Source: Eonycteris spelaea
Taxonomy: Eukaryota > Chordata > Mammalia > Chiroptera > Pteropodidae
DNA length: 64,000 nucleotides
Direction of reading: 5' to 3'
Assembly: GCA_003508835.1 (NCBI GenBank)
Contig: PUFA01000144.1
Coordinates: 2,170,001-2,234,000 of the forward strand
A program made the translations under genes and the position numbers. The notes beneath the pieces are model-generated. The model was not told the DNA's origin. It worked only from the letters and a program-made list of their open reading frames with translations, and did no database searches. Positions 11,098-20,450 of this stretch are shown in pieces; position 1 is the stretch's first letter, and the number at the start of each line of letters is the position of its first letter.

Positions 11098-12818
11098 GTA
11101 AGTGTCTCCTTGAGATGCCTTTTTCTCTTTACCTGTTCAATAATGGTCTCTTTGTTGTTATGAGGACAGCAAATGTGTATCTCCAGGATGGTCCTCCCCT
11201 CTGAGCTCTCCTGTTTTGCCCCTGGGATGAATCCCAGGCATCCCAAACTCCACATGTCCAGACCCAACTATTTCTCACCCCTAGGCACCAGAAGTTAAGC
11301 GGTGCATCCAACTGCCCATCTGATTATACAAGCCAGAAACTCAGGTCACCCTTGTTAGCTCCTGCTCTTTAGCTATACATACCTAACTCTCCAAGACCTA
11401 AATATTTCATAGCCTTGTCTCCCTCCATTTTCACCTCGTCACCATCTACTATAAACTCACGACTTCCCCCTGAGCCGATTTCCATGCTTCCCAAGAACAA
11501 TGCCTCCAAAGCTCAAATCAACATGTCACCCCGTTTAGAACTCTTCTGTGGCTTCAGACATACTATCACCAGGCCTGCCCCATGCTCCTCCCGACCTACC
11601 CTCACCTGTGTACAGCATCATCTTGTGCCATGACATTACCTCTCTGCTCCAGCCCTTCTTTCTGTCCCTAGCACTTGTCATGCTCTCTGACCGCAGGGCC
11701 TTTGCATGTGGTGTTTCCTCTGCTTGGTATGCTTTCCCCTCCTTTCCTCACCTAGTTAACTGTTTGTCATCCTTCAGATCTTAGCCACAGAAAGCACTGG
11801 CTCAGGGAAACCTTCCTGTGATGGTGTCCTATAACTGGGTGTCTCTGTCTTCCTCAGCACTTGTCACAGTTAACATCCAACAGCGGTTTATGTGACTATT
11901 TGGTTGTCCTCATCTTTCAAATGTAGATTCCACAATGGAGGGGGCTAGGTCTTTGTGTTCACCTTGTATCCCCAGCACCTCTTGGGGGGTCTGGCACAGA
12001 GTCAGCCTCAGTGTGTAGTTTGAATAGCAAAGGGGGAGCAAGTTGTATTCAGATTCCTGAAAACCACAGCCCAAATCACTGTGCAGCATGTTTTTATAGT
12101 CGTGATTGGACAAATGTCACTCTAATTATGGTTAGTAGCCTACATACATGAAAATTCTGGGAGAAAGAGAACCTCTGTTTAGAGCAAAACAATCAAAATT
12201 AAACTTCTTAATTATCTGAAGACTATGAGAGGCTAGAGGACAGATTTGTAAGAAGAGGTGGTCTATGGAAATGTGTTTTCTAAGCTCTTATGCTGAACAA
12301 TTTTGGAATCCAAACTTCAAAGAGGGACTGTTTTACTTTCCTGCTAACAAACAGGAGTTGAGATTGGTGTGACAGAAAAAAGTACTTGTGTAACTGGGAC
12401 ATATACTGGAATAAACACACATTTAATGGATGTCTGTTCCTTAAGCTCACATGCAGTGCGCCAGTTCAGAGATTAGTTCAGGGTAGCATGGTGAACAAGG
12501 GAGACCAGGTTGGGGGTTCCTGCCTGCATTCTTTTCAGGATCAAAATTGAGGGGTACCAGGATGCTAGTGTGTCAGAGCTCACCCCTAGAATCCTGTGAC
12601 AGTACAGGTGTTCTCCACATGGTTGATACTGAAGATGCTAGGCCAAGACAGGAGTCACTGGCCAGTCATCTTCCTGTCTCTGTGAGAAGCTAGACAAGTG
12701 ACACACCAGATGGCTTCTGAGGAGTACTGGCACATTTCGGCTAGAGAGGAAGATACAGGGTCATTGCCAACTTTGAAATCTGCCCACGAGCTCCAACAGT
12801 TACCCCTCTGACTTACAG
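11098..12818 (+). other. MXD1: MXD1 intron between the HLH and zipper exons
   Basis: A 1,721-bp intron with a GT donor at 11098 and a CTTACAG acceptor ending at 12818. Its first half holds an L2 copy in sense orientation; 12016-12818 shows nothing I recognise. Confidence 0.9.
11340..12015 (+). mobile_element. L2 LINE 3' part
   Basis: Sense-strand L2 wording is clear: the GCAGGGCCTTTGCATGTGGT segment, TTCCTCTGCTTGGTATGC, a GGAAACCTTCCTGTGATG segment, and the terminal TATCCCCAGCACCTCTTGG followed by GTCTGGCACAG. The copy is old and lacks its last few bases. Confidence 0.85.
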
Positions 12819-12978
12819 AAACTTGAAGATTGTGACAGAAAAGCCATTCACCAAATAGACCAGCTTCAGCGAGAGCAGCGACACCTGAAGAGGCAGCTGG
12901 AGAAACTGGGCATCGAGAGGATACGGATGGACAGCATCGGCTCCACGGTCTCCTCGGAGCGCTCAGACTCCGACAGGG
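12819..12978 (+). CDS. MXD1: MXD1 coding exon: leucine zipper and basic-serine linker
   Basis: A 160-nt exon bounded by TTACAG and G|GTGAGC. It begins exactly in frame (AAA CTT GAA GAT) and ends after the first base of a codon. It encodes about residues 107-159: KLEDCDRKA, then the heptad segment QIDQLQREQRHLKRQLEKLG, then a Ser-rich stretch ending SSERSDSDR. The zipper extends helix 2 and gives the specificity for MAX. One Val-to-Ile change is seen against the human sequence as I recall it. The exon is intact and joins in frame to the exons on both sides. Confidence 0.96.
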
Positions 12979-13227
12979 GTGAGCTCCTCTCCGTGTCCTC
13001 ATCCACCCCTACCCCTTTTCCTCCCGCCTGCCAGAGCAGAGAGGGAACGAGGGACCTGCTTGTGATTTAGAGAAGTCGAATAGTAGGACCTCCAGTAACC
13101 AGTCCCTCTTTCCTTTAGCAGTTAGGCACCAGCCTCCAAAGAAGGGCTTGACTGGAGTCGTTTCGACTTTCAGCCTGAGTTTTCTAATGCATGCCTTCAC
13201 CACTGCCTCTCTCTCGTCCTCCCACAG
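12979..13227 (+). other. MXD1: Last MXD1 intron
   Basis: A 249-bp phase-1 intron with a GTGAGC donor and a pyrimidine-rich acceptor ending CCTCCCACAG. No repeat was recognised in it. Confidence 0.93.
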
Positions 13228-13415
13228 AAGAAATCGATGTGGACGTTGAAAGCACAGACTATCTCACGGGCGACTTGGACTGGAGCAGCAGCAGCGTGAG
13301 TGATTCTGACGAGCGGGGAAGCATGCAGAGCCTCGGCAGTGACGAGGGCTACTCCAGCTCCAGCATCAAGAGAATAAAGCTCCAGGACAATCACAAGACG
13401 TGTCTTGGTCTATAA
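13228..13415 (+). CDS. MXD1: MXD1 terminal coding exon and stop codon
   Basis: The exon starts with the two bases that complete a Glu codon and runs 188 nt to TAA at 13413-13415. It encodes the acidic and Ser-rich C-terminal tail of MXD1: EIDVDVESTDYLTGDLDW, a run of serines, SDERGSMQSLGSDEGYSS, and the final KTCLGL. The tail contains sites that in the human protein are phosphorylated and control stability. The sequence is nearly identical to human and has no disruption. A plus-strand ATG at 13191 opens this frame in the genome, but it lies in the intron and is not the gene start. Confidence 0.97.
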
Positions 13416-14667
13416 GAGAGCGTGGTCACTTCGGCTGCCCCCCGGATGGTTCTCCCTGTCGGATCTGATTAGGTAGTGTATTGGACCTGCCCACAATTCC
13501 CTTGCACGTAAATTTCAGTGTACCACCTTTACCAAAATCAGCTTTGTAAACGTTTTCAAGCAAGTGCTTAGGATTGTGGGTTTCTGATTGCATCCACTAG
13601 CTTCTCTTTCTCTCCATAAAAATTCGTCTCTGAGAGACTGTACATTCCAATCAATTTGAAGCACTCAAGAATTCTTAGACGGAATAAGCAACTTTCACAT
13701 CTCAGCAATTTCGCCCTCTTATTTACTGTCCCTATGTAGCCTACCAGACCTTTCTTAAAGTTTTCTGGCTTACTGTGTTACTTGCCTAGCAGAAATGTAC
13801 GAATGTGTCTTGTGCTTAGGAAACTGAAGGAAACAAACTTCTGAAGTTGAGATCCTGATCTCAGAACTCCAAAGTAAGCTTTGAAAGCGGCATTTAAGAG
13901 CACTTCACCATGGACCTCACGGCAGTGAGGAGCCCGGAATACCTCCAGAAAGCACCCCCACACACACCCCGCGCTCACCCCCTGACCCGCGTGTGGATGG
14001 GAGCAGTATTTCTCACTCTAAAGCGGACACCTGGAGAGCATGTCTTTGGGGTTGCACAGCTCATAAAAGTTCTGATATTGTTTGTTCTCACAAACAAAAC
14101 GGCACAATCTGTTTTCGTGTGCTGTTCTCGGGACCGCACTGTGTACTGCTACCCCAAGGCACATGTCCCCTCAAAGTTTGTTATGCTACTTGTCTCTGGA
14201 ACATTTTTTTTTCCTACCTCAGAGATAAATGAGATCTCCATTTCCCACTTAACGCAGTGATTATGCCTTTTTCCCCCCGAATAAGTGACATTTGGTCCAA
14301 TTCTAATCTATTTTCCTATTTAACTTTCAGCAATAACTGAGCTTTGGCACTAGTTGAGCTAGTGACCGTCATCAGTGAAAGGAAAAGTCCACATTTCTAC
14401 TCTGTGTCGCAGGTGAACAGGAGGGGATGGTACAGTGTTACTAGAATTCCCCTCATTATTTTTGGACACCCAGAAACTTCTTTATGGAGACTTTTGGGTT
14501 GATAGTTTAAAAGGCTGATTTTTCTCTTTTGGTTATTTCTCCCTTAAGTGGTCTCCCACTTTGTAGCATTTTTATTTAAGCTAAAACAGAGCACATGTAT
14601 ATGTACATAAGACACATTAAATCTATAAATACTATTTATTCATTTTATATAAACTAATGTAATGGAA

Positions 14668-14673
14668 AATAAA
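14668..14673 (+). terminator. MXD1: Proximal polyadenylation signal of MXD1
   Basis: Canonical AATAAA about 1.25 kb after the stop codon, followed by a T/G-rich stretch (TTTGTGCTTTTATAG) that could serve as the downstream element. Use of the site would give a short-3'UTR mRNA. Confidence 0.55.
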
Positions 14674-15613
14674 TTCTTATGACTTTGTGCTTTTATAGAT
14701 GTTCTAGAAACTTTGTATGTAGGTACCTCCCAAATTGGTTCATTCCCTTAATATTTTTGCATTCATATTTTTGAGGTCTTGGTGTTTTCAGCCTCTGGCA
14801 AATCTTTTTCATTGAATTTGAACCATTTGTAAAATCTGTGACGCTGAAACAGAGTGTGTGTCACAAGTGATGAGAACATTCCTAAAATCCACAGACGCAC
14901 TGCAACCTAAGGGCTCAATGGCTGAGCCGGTAGCGGCAGCCGCCCCGTCCGTGCTCCCGGCTGGCCTGCGGTCTCGCACGCCACAGCCTCCGCGCGACGC
15001 CACCACCTTCCACACAACCACACGTTCCAACGCACTCTACACGGAAGCTCATTCCAGACGTGAAGAGCAGTGTAAACAAAGCAAGATTACTTTTGTTTTT
15101 CTTTTCAATGATTCTTTAATGTATTTTTTAAATTTTAATTGGAAGTAGTGGATTGCTAAATGATCCTAAAGTCATGTGTAACTCTTTTGTTTTTGTTTTG
15201 TTCTGGTTTTTCCTTCATTTCAGCTTTGGGGGGGGGAGGGCAGAGCAGATGACACAAAGGATTTTTTTTTTTTATTGTTGGAATCTTTTCCAATTACCAG
15301 CTGAAGATTTGCACTGAAATACAACTGTATGCCTTTTGCATTTTTAAAGCCTGCTTCCTGAATTTAAGCAGAGTGATAGTGTTCAAAGAGCCAGCTCAGC
15401 CTGTAACATGTTTGAAAAAGATATATCTGCACTTTGAGGTCCCTTTCGAATGCCATTCGCTAGACCTCGCAAGCATTTTGTTTAATTGCTACGCTCAAGC
15501 GCCTCAAGTCCACGATGCTGGATGGCATCGAACACTCAAGACTTTGGGAAAAGCTTGTGCGCTTGCATTGGGGGAGGGAAGGGAACAAAATTTGTGTATT
15601 TAATTTAGAAATA

Positions 15614-15630
15614 GGCATCTGCGAGATGCC
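15614..15630 (+). promoter_or_regulatory. Perfect short stem-loop in the MXD1 3'UTR
   Basis: GGCATCT-GCG-AGATGCC is a perfect 7-bp inverted repeat with a 3-base loop, and could fold in the mRNA. Function is unknown and no trans-acting factor is implied. Confidence 0.4.
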
Positions 15631-17882
15631 ATTTTCTGTGTTTTAATTGTTGTGCCTTTGAGTTAAACTGCATTTTTGTCTTTTGGTTGAAATATGAAAT
15701 GTACTGTCCCAATATAAAACAGTAATTATTTGACCTTTGCACTGTTTGTCTGGTCCTTTTCAATTTGACTGCATAGAAATGTGGAACTTGGTAGATCGCT
15801 GTATTTTCAGTTCACTTGTGATAAACTGACACCAGGGTTAATATTACTTTCAAAGCTCGAGGTAAACCGAATCAGCGTGCTAGCCAGGCGTCTCTCTGAC
15901 CAAAACTGTAACCTTCAGGACCAGCAAACTCAGCCCAAGGCAGCTAATCCCCTTCCCCACGTGGCTGATCGGCAACCCTGATTTGCCAATTTGTCCTCTC
16001 ATTCACTGATCCACCAGCGTGACTTCAGAGCTATATAGTCTTTCGGGTTGTTTTGGGTATTTTAAAGCAAAATGAAAAACCTTTCTATTAGGGTTGTTGT
16101 GGGGGGGATAGGCGAAGATATAAACCCCAGCCTTTAAGACTTTGACAATTGTACGTAAATAGAGATGTGTATAAATATAGGCACGTGCATATTTTTATGT
16201 GAAAATTGATTTTAAAAAACAATCTAAGCTACACTCATAGCTACCATTGCAATGCAAATGGGAAAATAAGAGTATGTAGTCCAATTTAATTTTATGCAGT
16301 GAGAAAATTTATGTGTGTGCTTCTGTTAACATCCCAGAAAACGTAGTTGTCCATGCCTGTTGGTTTAGAATGGCGGGCCGAGCACCCAGGGTAGTTTTGT
16401 TTGGGTTTTCTTGTGCTAAGCTGAGATCTTAAATTCAAGGTGCTGCTAGCAACTGCTGACACCTTTCTCTAGTCACAGGCCCAATTAGTGCTAGTTAGTG
16501 ATTCAAAGAGCATCACATTTTGGAGCAGGACCTAGATTCTCCTCCCTGTCAACTGAAGACAAAAATCATTTCAGTGTCCATTCAGAACTGAGAACTGAGC
16601 AGGCCCTGACCCTGCGACTAGCCATTTGGATGGTTTGGGCTTTTTTAAGGTAGACGTTTTCCTTTAACCTCTACTTTCTTCAAAAGAAAGAAAAGGGACC
16701 TTACCTGGGTTCCCAATGGGCCTCTCATCTCCATCCCTGAAGTAGCCAAGAGCAGATTCTAGGGTGTAAAAAAAAAAAAGTGTAAAGTACGTAGGATTGT
16801 GATGCTCAAAATAACTGTCTAGCAATAACTTGGAGCTTGCTAATGGATTTTTATGGGCTTTTTTGCTTGCCTCTTCTCCATACTTTAAAGAGAAACCTTA
16901 TTTTTGCAAAGCATATACATACACATTATTATTTAGGGTTTTACACCATACTGTATTGGCAAGGATACCACTTTCATTGTGCTTTATAATCTATTTATTC
17001 CCCCAAACCTCAGTCTTTACTTGTTTCCCCCAAGCTTCTTTGTCTTCCCCTTTTACCTGCCCTGTGTGTTGAGCACCAGGAAGTCAAAGGCTGCAAGGCA
17101 ATTTCCTGCATGGCAATCTATTTTTCTATGTCTAACTCTTAGATGCAGTATATTTAGGTAGCTGGCTACTCCTGATGTAAAAAATCCTTCCTGGGAGAAG
17201 GCACCCTTTAGATGAGGTGTTGTTTCTCACTCTACATGATCAGATCTCTGTTTTTGAAGATACCTGAGAATTGGGGGTGGAGGGGGCAGGGTCCGATATA
17301 TGATTTATCATGACTTTTCATTAATATTACATGGTTGATTTTCTTATACTTTATTCTTCTGAAAGAAGAAATAATTGTCTGGCACTGCTAGAGTCAGCTA
17401 TTGAATGGCTGAAGAAATTAAGAGTATCTTTATCTTCTCTCAAAAATCATAAAGTGAGAATTAGTAAGGCACCCAATTCTAAGATTTATCCAGATTTTTT
17501 AATTTTGATTTCTCATTCTCTCTAGGGGGTGCTGGGGGCTCAAGGGGGCATTCTTCATTTTAGCTTTTACCTGAGAACCAAACTTGCCTTTACCCCTTGT
17601 ACCTAGAATTGGTGCTCTGGGAATGTTGCTGTGACCCACCAACGTCGGGGCCACCTTCCTAATGGTAAACATGACCTAAACAGGGAGAGCAGATGAGAGA
17701 GTATGCAATTCTGTTTCCAGATGTTTCTTTATGTAAATACGATGCCAATGTAAATCCTGTGTCAAGATATAGAGAATGGTGCTTTTTACTACAGTTAGCA
17801 CATGCATTTTTAGAATGACTACATGTTTTAGAGAATCTTTGCTGTGTATATGTAAACTTCTGTATTGTTCAACCATTTAACA

Positions 17883-17888
17883 AATAAA
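17883..17888 (+). terminator. MXD1: Distal polyadenylation signal of MXD1
   Basis: AATAAA followed within 45 bases by a GT-rich stretch (CTGATGTTTTGT). It is the last canonical signal before transposon sequence resumes, so it is taken as the 3' end of the longest MXD1 transcript. Confidence 0.65.
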
Positions 17889-18095
17889 TTATTTCATTAT
17901 TAAATGAATCTTAGTCTTCCTGATGTTTTGTACCCCAGTTTAACCTCTCATGGTTTTTTCTTACAAAACCAAGTTAATCCATTTTTTTTTTCTTTTAATG
18001 TTGTGGAAAATTCACTGGCTAAAAGTTTTAAGCCTTTAGATCTTGTGATAAGAGTTTCGATTGCGTGGCTCCGTTTGAGCCCATTTTTTGATCAG

Positions 18096-18331
18096 AATTA
18101 GTAAAAATCTAAGGCCATGCCACCCTGAACAAGCCTGACCCGTCTGATCTCAGAAGCTAAGCAGGGTCGGGCCTGGTTAGTACTTGGATGGGAGACCACC
18201 TAGGAAGACCAGGTGCTGCAGGTGTTAAAAAATAAAAAATGAGGGATCATAAGCTGACAAGGTCCTTACAATCTGTGTGGTCAACCAAGGGTTGCCACGC
18301 CTAAAAAATAAAATAAATAAAAAATTAGTAA
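18096..18331 (+). mobile_element. 5S rRNA-derived SINE (megabat MEG-R type) with target-site duplications
   Basis: 18111-18224 is a near-complete 5S rRNA sequence, recognisable by GGCCATGCCACCCTGAAC, the A box AGCTAAGCAGGG (18155-18166) and the C box TGGATGGGAGACC (18185-18197). It is not a 5S gene, because an unrelated tail follows (AAGGTCCTTACAATCTGTG, then GGTCAACCAAGGGTTGCC) and then an A/T-rich end with AAATAAA units. The same tail follows the copy at 54069-54283. AATTAGTAA at 18096-18104 and 18323-18331 is the probable 9-bp target-site duplication. The internal pol III promoter boxes look intact. Confidence 0.92.
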
Positions 18332-18534
18332 GAGGGCCGGCTGCTCCACTTACCCATTTCTCCTGCACTCGTGCTCGCTCTTGGCTCCCTCTCCATCGGG
18401 ACGTCTCTGACGCAGGCGGTGTGCTGGGGTTGCACGACGAATGACGCCTCATCTTTCCAGCAGCCCATGGGCTGGTGGGAAAGAGAACGCCGGTGTAGTT
18501 AGTTGTGGAATAAAGTTGCACAGGGATGTGCTAG
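18332..18534. other. Unassigned intergenic sequence
   Basis: Short stretch after the SINE with no recognised feature. Confidence 0.4.
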
Positions 18535-18960
18535 GAGAAATCACAGAAGTGGTGGCATTCAAGTTGGGCCCTGGAGAAAGAGTGGGTGTTTGCTAGAAAA
18601 GGAGCCTTGCAAGGAAAGAGGACATCCAGGGCAATGAGGCAGGTGTTTGGGGAAGGGAATAACTCCATGGGGCTCAGGTATGGCCTGGAGGCTGGGAGCA
18701 CATGGCAGGTGATGGGACATGTGCAGGGAGGACACCATACTGTGAAAGACCTCGTGTATTGCACAAGTCACTGAGATGAGGAAAGGCACCTGGTTTAGGT
18801 TAGTGCTTTTACATATGAACCCATTTGGTAAGTTTGCATTCATTCATTCATTCAACAAACAGGGATTGCACACCTGCTCTGTGTTGGGCTCTGTCATAGA
18901 GCTGAAGACACACCAATGAACAAAACATAAAACCGTGCCCCCTGGAGCTGCCTTTCTAGT
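18535..18960 (-). mobile_element. L2 fragments
   Basis: 18840-18960 is a clear reverse-complement L2 3' end: ATTCATTCATTCATTCAACA, a GTTGGGCTCTGTCATAGAGC-like segment and a CTGGAGCTGCCTTTCTAGTG segment. The preceding 18535-18780 resembles more internal L2 text in the same orientation (AAGGAGCCTTGCAAGGAA, then CAGGGAGGACACCATACTG-like), so it may be a rearranged part of the same element. Confidence 0.7.
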
Positions 18961-19555
18961 GTGACTGCCTTTGGGGCACCAGTCCTTGGACTGGCAAGCT
19001 TGCTGAGCGGAGTGTACCGTCCTGACCAGACTTCTCACTCTCCCCCAAGAGAGCATTTGTTCAGAGTTAAGAAGAGAAAGTGTCTTTCTCCTTGACCAGT
19101 GATTTCTTACTCTAAAAACCACCTAAAATTTTTGAAAGTTGTTGCGTCGCCCTCAGAGTTAACCATGATGGCATGCAGTCTGCAGTTAGCCCAGCACACT
19201 GCCCGGGCTTTCTCCAAAAAACAGGGGCGGCATGCTGGACCTGTCTTGGATGTGTGATTCTAGGATCCATCTCTCTGGACAGGCTTTAAATTGAACGCAC
19301 CAAAAAGTGAATTGTCAGCAGTACTGAAGAAAGCTACGTTCTACCACAGTGTCAGGGTCCCTGTTTACTGTGGCTGAGGAGAGGAAGCTTTGACCTGCAG
19401 ATAACTATGAAGACAGCTCTCACATAAAGATAGCCTCCCCACAAGATGACAAATCTTATTTCCAAGGTTTCCTGACTTTGTCCACAGTAGCCTGATGAAA
19501 ATTGTCCTTTGTTATGCTGTGTGAGTCCATGTCACAATAAAGGTCACCTCACACG
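18961..19555. other. Unassigned intergenic sequence
   Basis: No gene or identifiable repeat was seen. Confidence 0.4.
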
Positions 19556-19557
19556 AA

Positions 19558-19700
19558 CTGAGTGCTTACTAAGCACTGAGTCATTGGCCCTGGGGGTGAG
19601 TGCCGTCGTGATCCCCACTCCACAGATGAGGACGCAGGGAGAGGCGAGGCACTCTGTTCCACGTCCACAGGGCTAGTGAGCTGACCCCAGGGCTCCACTC
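19558..19700 (-). mobile_element. MIR SINE fragment
   Basis: GAGTGCTTACTAAGCACTGA, then CTCCACAGATGAGGACGCAG and a GGGCTAGTGAG segment follow the order of the reverse-complement MIR consensus. Confidence 0.75.
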
Positions 19701-19954
19701 TCTTGCCTCCATTTTTACAAGAGCTGTGTCCAACTGTAATCAAGTTTCCACATAAAGCAACTCTTCTTTTTAAATCTCGGAATGCAGCTGCCCATTTTCC
19801 CTGGAGGTGCCTGAGGTGCAGAAACTGGGAATGCACAAGACAGCTGTGGATCGTCACTGCCAAGTCGCCGCACTTCCCTCCATCTCTTTCCCTTTCCACC
19901 TGTCAGGAGGGGTGTGGCCATGCTTGCCGCGCTCCTTAGATACCTGGGAAGGGG

Positions 19955-20450
19955 GTCCTGAGTAATGGTCAAGCACACAGACTCTGGTCAGATGGATCCA
20001 AGGACCTTTTGCACTCGGGTGGCCTGGGCAAGTGTCTCTGTTTTCCCAGTCTGTAAGTTTGTCCCTCAGTATTGCAGGAGGATGAGTTCCAGGACACTTC
20101 CCCCCTGACACGAAAATCCAAGAATGCCCAAGTTTCTTATGTAAAATGACATAGTATTTGTGTATAGGCTACAACAGGCTATGCCTACACATCACTTCAT
20201 GTGGATACTGTGTAATGCTCAGCGTGTGACAAATTTAAGTTTTGCTTTATAGAAATTAGTAGGATTTTTTTTTTAGAATATTTTTTATATCAGTTAAGTT
20301 GATGTATGTAAAACCCACAGACATAGAGGGCTAACTGTACTTACTACTCAGGGCTTTTGGGAAGATTCAGTGCGATAATTAAAAAGAGCCTACCCTAGTG
20401 CCTGACATTCAGAAAGCATCCGTCTATATGAGCAATTAAGATTATTTTAC
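19955..20450 (+). mobile_element. MIR SINE split by a Tigger insertion
   Basis: The tRNA-like and central parts of MIR are at 19965-20055 (CACACAGACTCTGGTCAGAT, then GGGCAAGTGTCTCTGTTTTC and CAGTCTGTAA). The 3' part resumes at about 20340-20450 (GGGAAGATTCAGTGCGATAA, then CTAGTGCCTGACATTCAGAA). Both halves are in the same orientation and order, with the Tigger element at 20056-20337 between them. Confidence 0.75.
20056..20337. mobile_element. Tigger/MER2-type DNA transposon, non-autonomous
   Basis: A 282-bp element with imperfect terminal inverted repeats (AGTTTGTCCCTCAGTAT at the left; the right end reads as AGTTAGCCCTCTATG when reversed). It is flanked by TA at 20054-20055 and 20338-20339, the target site of Tc1/mariner-pogo elements. 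The interior matches the MER2-style layout and carries no transposase frame. It entered after the MIR it interrupts. Confidence 0.8.

Larger units (their letters stand above)
13416..17905 (+). other. MXD1: MXD1 3' untranslated region
   Basis: About 4.5 kb follows the stop codon before the distal polyadenylation signal at 17883. The stretch is almost free of transposon sequence, unlike both flanks, as expected for a retained long 3'UTR. It contains two AATAAA signals, AU-rich words including TTATTTA near 14570 and ATTTATT near 14635, a CpG-rich patch at 14915-15010 and a perfect short hairpin at 15614-15630. AU-rich motifs suit an unstable mRNA. The 3' boundary is inferred; all open frames inside are taken as chance. 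Confidence 0.75.

Noticed and set aside
13191..13415. Independent small gene starting at ATG 13191
   Set aside because: The ATG is intronic; the conserved part begins after the AG at 13227 and continues the MXD1 reading frame.
18111..18224. Functional 5S rRNA gene
   Set aside because: The sequence has several changes from 5S rRNA, lacks a T-run terminator right after the gene and is fused to a tail shared with the second copy. It is a SINE head.
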